Positions 1 through 6,750 of a stretch of DNA of 33,378 nucleotides are shown here, one piece after another; the stretch's first letter is position 1, and the number at the start of each line of letters is the position of its first letter. The position numbers and the translations under genes were made by a program. The DNA is from Streptomyces sp. NRRL S-31 (GTDB lineage: Bacteria; Actinomycetota; Actinomycetes; Streptomycetales; Streptomycetaceae): the NCBI RefSeq assembly GCF_000718775.1, contig NZ_JOCB01000095.1, positions 1 to 33,378 of the forward strand. Direction: 5' to 3'. Below the pieces are notes generated by a model. It was not told the DNA's origin, made no database searches, and worked only from the letters and a program-made list of their open reading frames with translations.

Positions 1-22
1 GGGCGGGGGTGCGCGGGGGCGG

Positions 23-646
23 TCAGGGGTGGGTGCGGGGGAAGGAGACCTCGACCCGGCGGTTCTTCCGGCGGCCCTCCTCGGTGGCGTTGTCGGCGAT
101 CGGGTACTGCTCGCCGTAGCCGCGCACGTCGAAGGTGAGGGTCGGGGCGTTCAGGTCCTGGTCCAGTACGGCCTGTACGGCGTTGGCGCGCTGCTTGGAG
201 AGGGTGTCGCCGTGGGCCGAGGAGCCGAGGTCGTCGGTGAAGCCGAAGACGCGGACCCGGCTCGGGTTCTGCTTCCTGATCTCCTCGGCGATGGTGGCGA
301 TGCGGATCTTCGCCTCCGCGCCGACCTTCGCGCTGTCCTTGCCGAACAGCACCTCGGCCTGGAGGGCGAAGGTCACGTCGGCGTTGGTGTCCTCGCGCCG
401 TTCGTCCCCGCTCTGGTCCTCCACGACCGACTTGATGTCCAGCACCTTGGCCGCGGCGAGCGTGGCGCCCTCCGGGAGCTTGAGGTCGGGATCGGTGGGG
501 TCGACCTCGACAGGCGCGGCGGCGGAGGGCTCGGTACCGGGCGGTTCACCGGGTCCGGTGCCATCGGCGAGCGCCGGGACGGCGGGCAGGGTCACGGCAC
601 AGAGCAGCAGGGCGCCGGCGAGGGCGAGGCGGGGTGTGGTGGTCAC
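23..646 (-). CDS. Secreted OmpA-domain protein at the end of the Tad operon
   Basis: A 207-residue protein with a GTG start (644-646). Residues 1-27 form a Sec signal peptide ending at PALA. A Pro/Thr-rich linker follows, and the C-terminal half is an OmpA-like domain: the segment FGFTDDLGSSAHGDTLSKQR and the final GYGE...NRRVEV match the family's loop that holds peptidoglycan diaminopimelate through Asp and Arg. In this family the domain binds the cell wall non-covalently. It is the last gene of the Tad operon, 7 bp after the lipoprotein gene, so a role in fixing the pilus apparatus or fibre to peptidoglycan is likely but inferred. There is no beta-barrel, so it is not a true outer-membrane porin. 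Nothing is visible in the 22 bases after its stop. Confidence 0.88.
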   Translation of the reverse strand: MTTTPRLALAGALLLCAVTLPAVPALADGTGPGEPPGTEPSAAAPVEVDPTDPDLKLPEGATLAAAKVLDIKSVVEDQSGDERREDTNADVTFALQAEVLFGKDSAKVGAEAKIRIATIAEEIRKQNPSRVRVFGFTDDLGSSAHGDTLSKQRANAVQAVLDQDLNAPTLTFDVRGYGEQYPIADNATEEGRRKNRRVEVSFPRTHP

Positions 647-653
647 TGGGGCC

Positions 654-1235
654 TCATCCGGAGATCTTGATGGCGGCGGAGGTGAACGTCGGCAGCTGGA
701 AGTCCAGTTCGCTCACGCTCGCCGGGGGCGCCGGGAACTGCATGAAGACGGCCAGGGTGGCGCCGGACTTGAGGGTCGAGAAGCCGGTGGTGGTCAGCGG
801 ACGGCCCTCGGTGTCCCGCAGCACGTAGTACCGCTTCTTGCCCTGGGAGTCGACCAGCGTGGCCCCGCCGAAGGACCTGCCGTTCTTGATGATCTCGGTC
901 TCGTTGCCGCTCAGGGCCGAGGGGATCACCGCGGTCTGCGCCCCGTCGTTCTTCAGGGTGCCGTTGACCGTGACGAAGCCGCCCGCGTCACGTTGTGCCG
1001 AGGTGACTTGGAGCAGCAGGCCGTCCGACCCCTTCAGCTCCGCGAGCGGCTCCTCCGACTGCCCCTCCTGCGCGCTCGGACCGGAGTCACCCGACCTGGC
1101 CGCGGATGCCGCGCCCTCCGGCTTCTTCTCGCCACCGCCGCTCCCACCGCACCCGGCCGCACCGACGGCCAGACCAGCCGCGACGGTCAATGCGACCATG
1201 CCCCTCCGGGCCCGTGCAGTGAACCGCATGCTCAT
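654..1235 (-). CDS. Putative lipoprotein of the Tad operon
   Basis: A 193-residue protein starting at ATG 1235, with a second in-frame ATG two codons on. It has a basic N-terminus, a hydrophobic stretch and a lipobox AAGC near residue 29, followed by a Gly/Ser tether and a charged linker. The remaining ~130 residues are predicted beta-rich, with alternating hydrophobic residues, resembling immunoglobulin-like DUF4352-type extracellular domains; that fold call is tentative. It should be anchored to the outer face of the membrane by a lipidated Cys. It sits between the TadG-like and OmpA-domain genes (16 bp and 7 bp gaps), so it probably belongs to the surface part of the pilus system. No enzymatic motif is visible. 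Confidence 0.8.
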   Translation of the reverse strand: MSMRFTARARRGMVALTVAAGLAVGAAGCGGSGGGEKKPEGAASAARSGDSGPSAQEGQSEEPLAELKGSDGLLLQVTSAQRDAGGFVTVNGTLKNDGAQTAVIPSALSGNETEIIKNGRSFGGATLVDSQGKKRYYVLRDTEGRPLTTTGFSTLKSGATLAVFMQFPAPPASVSELDFQLPTFTSAAIKISG

Positions 1236-1251
1236 AGCTCCGCTTCCTTCG

Positions 1252-1857
1252 TCATCGGTCGTTCGCTGGTGAGTCGGCCAGATGGACGTCGAAGAGGTCC
1301 TCGGGCCTCGGCAGCCCCGTGCTGTCGTCCGGCTCCACCTGCCAGACCTTGTCGTCCGCGCAGGTGAGCGAGGGAAGTTCGGCCTTCTCGGCCTCTTCTC
1401 CGGGCGGCCTGAACGTGCAGAGCGGCTCGATCACGGCGGTCGCGTGCGCCGTCGAGTGCGTGTTCTCGGTGCCGGGCACGACGGAGTCGCCCACCGGCTT
1501 GTTCGTCCTGGCGTCGACCACATACCTCAGCGGTGCGTCGAACGTGCACCGCGCCGTCGCGTCGTTCTGCGCGGCGAGCTGGTCGGCACGCCAGCAGGAG
1601 TCGGCCGCCCCGGCGCCGTCGAAGATGGCCTGCCACTTGGCCGGGTCGCGTACGTCGTCCACCCACATGCCCGCCAGTTGGTCGCGGGTCTGCTGAGCCG
1701 CCGCCAGAGCCGCCGCGTCCGCCGCCGTCTGGGCACCGCTCCGGTTCACCGCCGCCTGGCCCACCGCGAGATAGGCCAACGCAAGAAAGAGCAGGCCCGC
1801 CACCACCGTGATGTAGATGGGGAAGGCCTGCCCTGCGTCGTGGCGCGGAGGAATCAG
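1252..1857 (-). CDS. TadG-like pilus assembly protein
   Basis: About 201 residues. The N-terminus has the Tad/TadG-like signature: DAGQAFPIY followed by a ~22-residue hydrophobic helix, then an Ala-rich AQTAADAAALAAA segment typical of the family. The rest is a soluble extracellular domain with several Cys (SCW, RCTF, LCTF, LTCA) that could form disulfides. It lacks the Glu at +5 seen in the pilin-like proteins of this locus. No ATG, GTG or TTG exists in frame before the helix; the best start is CTG at 1855-1857, which overlaps the pilin stop (CTGA) and has a GAGG about 11 bases upstream, or ATT one codon later. Such proteins are thought to act as minor pilins or anchors of Flp pili. The start is inferred. 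Confidence 0.8.
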   Translation of the reverse strand: MIPPRHDAGQAFPIYITVVAGLLFLALAYLAVGQAAVNRSGAQTAADAAALAAAQQTRDQLAGMWVDDVRDPAKWQAIFDGAGAADSCWRADQLAAQNDATARCTFDAPLRYVVDARTNKPVGDSVVPGTENTHSTAHATAVIEPLCTFRPPGEEAEKAELPSLTCADDKVWQVEPDDSTGLPRPEDLFDVHLADSPANDR

Positions 1858-2051
1858 CCGCCGGTGACCTCGGAGATCTTGTTGGTGATCGCGTCGTAGA
1901 TCGACTGGCCGATGCTCGTCCCGGTGATCGCCAGGACGATGGCGACGACCACCGCGATGATGCCCAGGTACTCCACCGCGGTCTGTCCCCTGTCGCCGCG
2001 GGCCGTCCGGGACTGAAGATACGCGACGGTGGTGTTGAACCATTTGCTCAC
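1854..2051 (-). CDS. Flp-type major pilin
   Basis: A 65-residue protein from GTG 2049-2051, with a GGAGGGG ribosome site just upstream; a longer ATG reading from 2102 is possible but lacks such a site. After a ~24-residue basic leader comes G-QTAVEY-LG, an exact match to the Flp prepilin peptidase site (Gly at -1, Glu at +5, Tyr at +6), then a ~20-residue hydrophobic helix rich in Ile/Val and a short tail ending VTGG. Length and layout are standard for Flp pilins. It is the likely major subunit of the pilus built by the CpaF/TadB/TadC proteins encoded upstream. A 125-bp gap from the regulator gene suggests it could also have its own promoter, as expected for an abundant subunit. Confidence 0.85.
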   Translation of the reverse strand: MSKWFNTTVAYLQSRTARGDRGQTAVEYLGIIAVVVAIVLAITGTSIGQSIYDAITNKISEVTGG

Positions 2052-2176
2052 GGTTTTCCCCTCCAGCTTCGCCTCCGGTCCGCGCAAGGTACGGCCCGGC
2101 ACTCCCCGCCCCGAAGGGCCCCAGGACCCAACCCCAGGCCCATTCCCCCGCGGGTTTCCCTGTGCGGTGTGTCATG

Positions 2177-2941
2177 TCACGCCACCCCCAGCCACTTGGC
2201 CGTGGCCTGGGACCTGGTGGTGCTGTGGAGCTTGGCGAAGATGCGGTTGATGTGGTTCTTGACCGTCTTCTCGCTGATGAAGCAGGCGGCGGCGATCTGC
2301 TGGTTGGTCATGCCGGACGCGATGAGGTCCATGATCTCCGCCTCCCTCGAGCTCAGCCGGAACCGCGAACGGAACGACTGTCCCATAGCGGGTTGCAGTT
2401 GCGAAAGAGCTGGACGAGGTAATTCGGCGGAATCAAAGGGGAGTTGAGAAGATCGCTGTGCAGGTGCATCGTCACGAAGCGTCGTCAGTAACGCCTGCGC
2501 CGCCCCCGGGGTCACATGCGGACGCCCCTCGCGCACATCCCGTACCGCCCGCACCAGCTGCTCCGTCGTGAACTCGCCGTGCACCAGGTATCCCCCCGCC
2601 CCCAGCCGCAGCGCCTCCCGTACGGTCTCCGTCTCGTGGCTGTAGGTGAGCATCATGACGGGGGCCAGCCGCACCAGGTGGGGCAATGCCGAGATCCCGT
2701 CCACCCCGGGCATGCGGACGTCCAGCAGGATGACGTCCGGCCGGTGCCGGACCGCCGCCTCGTACGCCTCCCGGCCGTCCCGCGCCTGAGCCACCACCGT
2801 GGTGTCCGGGCGGTCCGAGAGCAGGGCCGTCAGGCCGGCGCGGACCACGGGATTGTCGTCGGCGACCAGCAGCCGCAACGGCGGGGGTGCCGGTGGCGGC
2901 GGCGGGAAGCCGGGCCGGGGGACGCAGTGCGATGGGCGCAT
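2177..2941 (-). CDS. LuxR-family response regulator (NarL type) in the Tad operon
   Basis: A 254-residue protein from ATG 2941. A Pro-rich leader (residues 10-21) precedes a receiver domain with the acidic pair in VADDN (~27-30), phospho-acceptor Asp74 in LLDVRMPG and the conserved Thr in MLTYS. The usual Lys of the GYLLK motif is replaced: here it reads GYLVHG, with His121. After a long linker, residues ~190-254 form a LuxR helix-turn-helix (LSSREAEIMDLIASGMTNQQ, then ISEKTVKNHI). It starts 11 bp after the sensor kinase gene and is surely its partner. Its place between the pilus machinery and the pilin gene suggests that it controls pilin expression. The Lys-to-His change could alter phosphorylation-driven switching. 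Confidence 0.9.
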   Translation of the reverse strand: MRPSHCVPRPGFPPPPPAPPPLRLLVADDNPVVRAGLTALLSDRPDTTVVAQARDGREAYEAAVRHRPDVILLDVRMPGVDGISALPHLVRLAPVMMLTYSHETETVREALRLGAGGYLVHGEFTTEQLVRAVRDVREGRPHVTPGAAQALLTTLRDDAPAQRSSQLPFDSAELPRPALSQLQPAMGQSFRSRFRLSSREAEIMDLIASGMTNQQIAAACFISEKTVKNHINRIFAKLHSTTRSQATAKWLGVA

Positions 2942-2952
2942 GGTGCCTCCTC

Positions 2953-4890
2953 TCAGGTGCGGGACCGGGACGGGGTGGGTGGGGCGGGTACCGGCAGCGG
3001 GATGTCCAGGCGCACCTCGGTGCCGCGCCGGTGCGCCCCTCTGCCGACCCGGATGCGGGCCCCCGTCCGCGCGGCCCGTTCGACCATGCCGAGCAGTCCG
3101 AAGTGGCCGTGGGCGCGGAGCCCTTCCAGGGTGGTGCCGGGCGGCAGGCCGCCGCCGTCGTCGTGGATCGTGAGGCTGAGCACGGGACCCTCGACCGCAG
3201 CCCGTACGTCCACACGGGTCGCGGACGCGTGCCGGTGGGCGTTCTCCAGCGCCTCCGCGGCGATGGAGAGGACGTGGCGTGCCACGGGGCCCGGCAGGGG
3301 CGGCAGGGGGGCGGGGTCGTCCGGCCGCCAGTGACAGGTGACGGGGAGGCCGGTGCGCCGGGTGAAGTCGGCCGCCTGGTGTGCGAGTTCCTGCCAGAAG
3401 GGAAGCTGGTCCGCGGTCTCGGGACGGTTCCGCCGAAGGTCCGTCAGCAGTTCCCGGGACTCCGCCGCCGCCCTGCGCGCCGAGCGGGACACCAGCTCCG
3501 CCTGCTGCCGTACCCGGGCGGCATCCGGGGCGTCGGCCGAGGCGGTCGCCGCCAGGCCGTCCGCCGCCAGGGCCACGCCGTAGAGGGTCTTGGCGACGGA
3601 GTCGTGCATCTCCCGGGCCAGCCGGGCGCGTTCCTCGCTCACCGCCTCCGCCGCCGCGAGCCGGGCCTGCACCGCCGTCAGGGCCTGGGTGGCGGTGCCG
3701 AAGCGGAGCATCAGGTTGCGCAGGGTCGAGCCCAGGGCGCCGGCGATGACGCACAGGCCGGGCAGGAGCAGGGCCTCCGCGGCGGAGGCGTGCCGGTCGG
3801 CCTTCAGCGTGGTGTGGACCAGGAGCAGGATCAGGGACTGGAGCGAGGCGAAGCAGGCGGCGCCGCGCCAGCTGTAGACCAGGCCGGCCAGGAGCGGGGT
3901 GCAGACGCTGACGTAGGCGAGCGTGGTGTCCGGACCCGCCGAGATCAGCAGGAAGGAACCGGACAGGGTGTCGACGGCCAGCAGGCTGGGGTGGCGCAGC
4001 AGGAGGGGGCCGAAGCGTTCCCAGTCGCGGAAGAGGACGTAGGAGACCATGACGGTGACGACCACGGCCGCGCCGACGAGGCGGGCGCCGAGGCCGGGGG
4101 CCGCGTTGAGGAGGGCGGCGGGGGCCGATACGACGATCATCGCCAGCCGGAAGCCGAAGACCTGGCGGCACATCGCCTGGAGGGCCCGGATCTGGAGCTT
4201 CTCGGACGGCTCGGCCGGGAGCGCCACCGGGTCCGGGAGCCCCGGGCACCCCGCCGGATCGGGCGGCCCCGGGAACGCCGCCGGATCCGGAGGCCCCGAA
4301 AGCCCCGCGAGGTCCGAAGGCCCCGGGAACTCCACCGCGCCCGAAGGCCCCGAGACCCCTGCCGGGTCCGGAGGCCCCGCAGACGCCGCCGGGTCCGAAA
4401 GCCCCGAGACCCCCGCCGAGCCCGAAGGCCCCGCAGGCCCCGCAGGATCCGGAAACTCCACCGCGTCCGAAGGCCCCGGGAACTCCACCGCGTCCGAAGG
4501 CCCCGAGACCCCCGCCGGGTCCGAAGGCCCCGCAGACGCCGCCGGGTCCGAAAGCCCCGAGACCCCCGCCGGATCGGGAGGCCCCGCAGACGCCGCCGGG
4601 TCCGAAAGCCCCGAGACCCCCGCCGGGTCGGACGGCCCCGGGAACGCCGCCGGATCCGGAAGCCCCGAAAGCCCCGCGAGGTCCGAAGGCCCCGGGAACT
4701 CCACCGCGTCCGAAGGCCCCGAGACCCCGGCCGGGTCCGGAGGCCCCGAGGGCCCCGCCGGGTGCGGGGGCCCCGTCGGCGCTGCCGGGTCCCGTCGGGT
4801 GAGGCGGGGTGCGGGTGGCATCCGGTTCGTCAGCCATGCCCGGAGGCGTGCTCCTGCCCTCTGCGGCGTGCCGCGCCCCGTCGCCGTCAC
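2953..4890 (-). CDS. Sensor histidine kinase (HisKA_3) with repetitive N-terminal extension
   Basis: About 645 residues from GTG 4890, which lies 8 bp after the tadC stop; ATG 4821 is a possible shorter start. Residues ~34-219 are a 9-residue repeat of the type DPAGVSGLS/DPAASAGPP/DAVEFPGPS, rich in Pro, Gly, Ser and Asp and probably disordered. About six hydrophobic segments follow, with no clear sensor domain between them. The HisKA_3 box is LAREMHDSVAKTL with phospho-acceptor His429, and the C-terminal ATPase has an N box ENAHRHA, DDGGGL and the Gly-rich HFGLLGM. In this family the kinase phosphorylates an adjacent NarL-type regulator, here 11 bp downstream. The repetitive extension is not a usual part of these kinases. 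The signal sensed is unknown. Confidence 0.88.
   Translation of the reverse strand: MTATGRGTPQRAGARLRAWLTNRMPPAPRLTRRDPAAPTGPPHPAGPSGPPDPAGVSGPSDAVEFPGPSDLAGLSGLPDPAAFPGPSDPAGVSGLSDPAASAGPPDPAGVSGLSDPAASAGPSDPAGVSGPSDAVEFPGPSDAVEFPDPAGPAGPSGSAGVSGLSDPAASAGPPDPAGVSGPSGAVEFPGPSDLAGLSGPPDPAAFPGPPDPAGCPGLPDPVALPAEPSEKLQIRALQAMCRQVFGFRLAMIVVSAPAALLNAAPGLGARLVGAAVVVTVMVSYVLFRDWERFGPLLLRHPSLLAVDTLSGSFLLISAGPDTTLAYVSVCTPLLAGLVYSWRGAACFASLQSLILLLVHTTLKADRHASAAEALLLPGLCVIAGALGSTLRNLMLRFGTATQALTAVQARLAAAEAVSEERARLAREMHDSVAKTLYGVALAADGLAATASADAPDAARVRQQAELVSRSARRAAAESRELLTDLRRNRPETADQLPFWQELAHQAADFTRRTGLPVTCHWRPDDPAPLPPLPGPVARHVLSIAAEALENAHRHASATRVDVRAAVEGPVLSLTIHDDGGGLPPGTTLEGLRAHGHFGLLGMVERAARTGARIRVGRGAHRRGTEVRLDIPLPVPAPPTPSRSRT
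4235..4792. repeat. 27-bp minisatellite (20 full units plus one 18-bp unit)
   Basis: Read on the plus strand, units of the form GGCCCCGAGACCCCCGCCGG plus GTCCGAA follow each other without gaps from 4235 to 4792. The total of 558 bases equals 20 x 27 + 18; the short unit is at 4451-4468. Units alternate in type, and blocks are themselves duplicated: 4370-4423, 4523-4576 and 4577-4630 are near-identical 54-bp pairs, and the four-unit block 4262-4369 recurs at 4631-4738. All lengths are multiples of 3, so the kinase frame stays open, giving a 9-residue protein repeat. Confidence 0.95.
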
Positions 4891-4898
4891 GCCCGTTC

Positions 4899-5786
4899 TC
4901 ACTTCCCCGTGAGCGAGCCGAAGTCCACCCCGGAGCCCAGCAGCAGGCCCGCGCCCAGCAGCAGCATCGTCGCCGGGACCATGAACGTGGTGATCATCAG
5001 CGTGGCCTTGGGCACCGCGCGCGCGGCCTTGCGGCGGGCGTTCTGGGCGTCGGTGCGGCGCATGTCCTTGGCCAGGGAGACCAGCGTGTCCACGATCGGC
5101 GCGCCCAGCTCCTCCCCCTGCTGCAACGCCGTCACGAACATCGCCACCTGCTCGGAGTCGTTCCGCCGCCGCAGCTCCGCGAACGCCTGCCGGCGGCTCA
5201 TGCCGAGGTCCATCTGGCGCAGGGTGATGCGGAGTTCGTCGGCCCAGGGACCCTCGTAGCGGGAGGCGACCCGGTCCAGCGCCTGGCGGAAGCCGAGCCC
5301 CGCGCTGACCACCACGGCCAGGACGTCCAGGAAGTCCGGCAGGGTGCGTTCGATGACGTCCCGGCGGACCCGGATCGCCGACCAGATGCCGACCTCCGTC
5401 CAGAACGCCCCGAACAGGAGCAGCAGCAGCGCCACGAACCACTGGCCGCGGAGCAGGAAGACCAGGAAGCCGACGCCGCCGAGGGCGCCGTAGACCGCGC
5501 GGCGGGCCGCGTAGCGGTCGATGGTCAGGCCGCCGGGGTTGCCGGCCAGATCTATCTTGCGGCGGTACCTGGTGACGAGCCGCGGGCCCATCAGGCGCAG
5601 CACCAGCGGCGCGTACCGCATGCCCAGGCGGTCGACGACCGAGCCGACCGCGCCGGTGCGGGTGGCGCCGACCTCCAGGGCGACGGCGAGGTCGGCGGGG
5701 AGCCTGGCGTCCGCGCGGTACATGCGGACGCCGGCGAAGACGCCCCAGACCCCGAGGCCCGTCAGCAGGGCGAGCAGGAATGCCAT
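4899..5786 (-). CDS. TadC-like pilus assembly inner-membrane protein (T2SSF)
   Basis: A 295-residue protein from ATG 5786 with an excellent ribosome site (GGAGGTGA). It has a type II secretion F-type domain in the second half: LPDFLDVLAVVVSAGLGFRQ, then the EELRITLRQMDLG-like segment and the EQ..MFVTALQQGEELG stretch typical of TadB/TadC. Hydrophobic segments lie at the N-terminus, near residues 95-130 and at the C-terminus. TadC with TadB forms the membrane platform that couples the CpaF ATPase to pilin assembly. It lies 13 bp after tadB and 8 bp before the kinase gene, so all are translated from one message. Confidence 0.9.
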   Translation of the reverse strand: MAFLLALLTGLGVWGVFAGVRMYRADARLPADLAVALEVGATRTGAVGSVVDRLGMRYAPLVLRLMGPRLVTRYRRKIDLAGNPGGLTIDRYAARRAVYGALGGVGFLVFLLRGQWFVALLLLLFGAFWTEVGIWSAIRVRRDVIERTLPDFLDVLAVVVSAGLGFRQALDRVASRYEGPWADELRITLRQMDLGMSRRQAFAELRRRNDSEQVAMFVTALQQGEELGAPIVDTLVSLAKDMRRTDAQNARRKAARAVPKATLMITTFMVPATMLLLGAGLLLGSGVDFGSLTGK

Positions 5787-5799
5787 CGGGTCACCTCCC

Positions 5800-6744
5800 T
5801 CACACGTCGATCCGGCTGAGGCGGCGGATCAGGACGAAGCCGACCGCGTACAGGGCGAACGCGACGATCACGCACGCCTGTCCGACCGGGGAGCCGGTCA
5901 TCCGGTCGAGCGCGCCGTCCTTCACGCCGTTCATCAGGAACAACGCGCCGACACCGAGAACGGGCACGGCGTACGACGTCATGGTCACCTGGGAGAGCTG
6001 GGTGCGGATCTCGCGCCGGGTCTCCTTGCGTTCCTCCAGGGTCTCGGTCAGGTTCCGCAGGGCCGAGACCACCTGGCCGCCCGCGCGGTTCGACAGCACC
6101 AGCGTGGTGACGAGGACGACCAGTTCGCGGGAGGGCAGGCGGCCGGCCAGCTCGCCGAGCGCGTCGTCCAGGGAGTGGCCCACGGCCAGCTGGTCGGCGA
6201 CCTTCGCCAGTTCCTCGCCGGCCGGGGCCTCCAGTTCCTCCGCCGCCATGCCGATCGCGGTGCGCAGGGCGAGCCCGGCCTGGGTGGCGTTGGCCAGGAT
6301 GCGGGCCAGTTCGGGGAGCTGGTTGATGAAGCGCTCGATGCGCTTGTGCCGCTGCCAGTTGAGGAACTGGACCGCCGCCCAGACGCCGAGCAGCCCGGCG
6401 AGCGGGCCGAAGAAGGGGGCCAGGGTGGCCTGGCCGAGCAGCCAGAGCACGGCGACCGTGGCGAGCAGGTACCCCAGGAACTCGCCGGGCGTGACGTCGA
6501 GGCCGGTCGCCGCCAGGCGCAGCTGGAGCCGGCGGCCGAGGCGGGTGCGGCGCAGCCGCCGGTCCAGGGCGCGGAAGCGGCGTCTGCGGCCGGTCGCCGG
6601 CGGCGCCCCGGTGTGCGCGAGGCGGTCCACGAGGGCGGCGCGCCGGGCCCGTCCGGAGGCGTAGGCGTGCACCCCGGCCACCGCCAGGACACAGGCCAGC
6701 AGCGCCACCGCGGTGGTGACCTGGACGAGGGTGGGGAGTTCCAT
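5800..6744 (-). CDS. TadB-like pilus assembly inner-membrane protein (T2SSF)
   Basis: A 314-residue protein from ATG 6744, 6 bp after the cpaF stop. It has an N-terminal membrane helix (VTTAVALLACVLAVAGV), a basic cytoplasmic segment, then two hydrophobic stretches near residues 85-115 and a T2SSF domain (INQLPELARILANATQAGLA; GGQVVSALRNLTETLEER). It ends with two hydrophobic segments. This is the usual TadB layout and length, and it pairs with TadC next door as the assembly platform in the cytoplasmic membrane. No unusual residues were noticed. Confidence 0.9.
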   Translation of the reverse strand: MELPTLVQVTTAVALLACVLAVAGVHAYASGRARRAALVDRLAHTGAPPATGRRRRFRALDRRLRRTRLGRRLQLRLAATGLDVTPGEFLGYLLATVAVLWLLGQATLAPFFGPLAGLLGVWAAVQFLNWQRHKRIERFINQLPELARILANATQAGLALRTAIGMAAEELEAPAGEELAKVADQLAVGHSLDDALGELAGRLPSRELVVLVTTLVLSNRAGGQVVSALRNLTETLEERKETRREIRTQLSQVTMTSYAVPVLGVGALFLMNGVKDGALDRMTGSPVGQACVIVAFALYAVGFVLIRRLSRIDV

Positions 6745-6750
6745 GGGCGG

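Noticed and set aside
2177..4837. A very long minus-strand frame that joins the response regulator to a Gly-rich collagen-like stretch
   Set aside because: The upstream part is the kinase gene read in another frame; the collagen-like GAFG/GGVPGA repeats are the 27-bp minisatellite read out of frame. The regulator has its own ATG at 2941, 11 bp after the kinase stop.
2887..5259. Plus-strand open frame with Arg/Pro repeats (RRPRDPRRVR type)
   Set aside because: Antisense to the kinase and TadC genes; the repeats come from the minisatellite, and all codon bias supports the minus strand.
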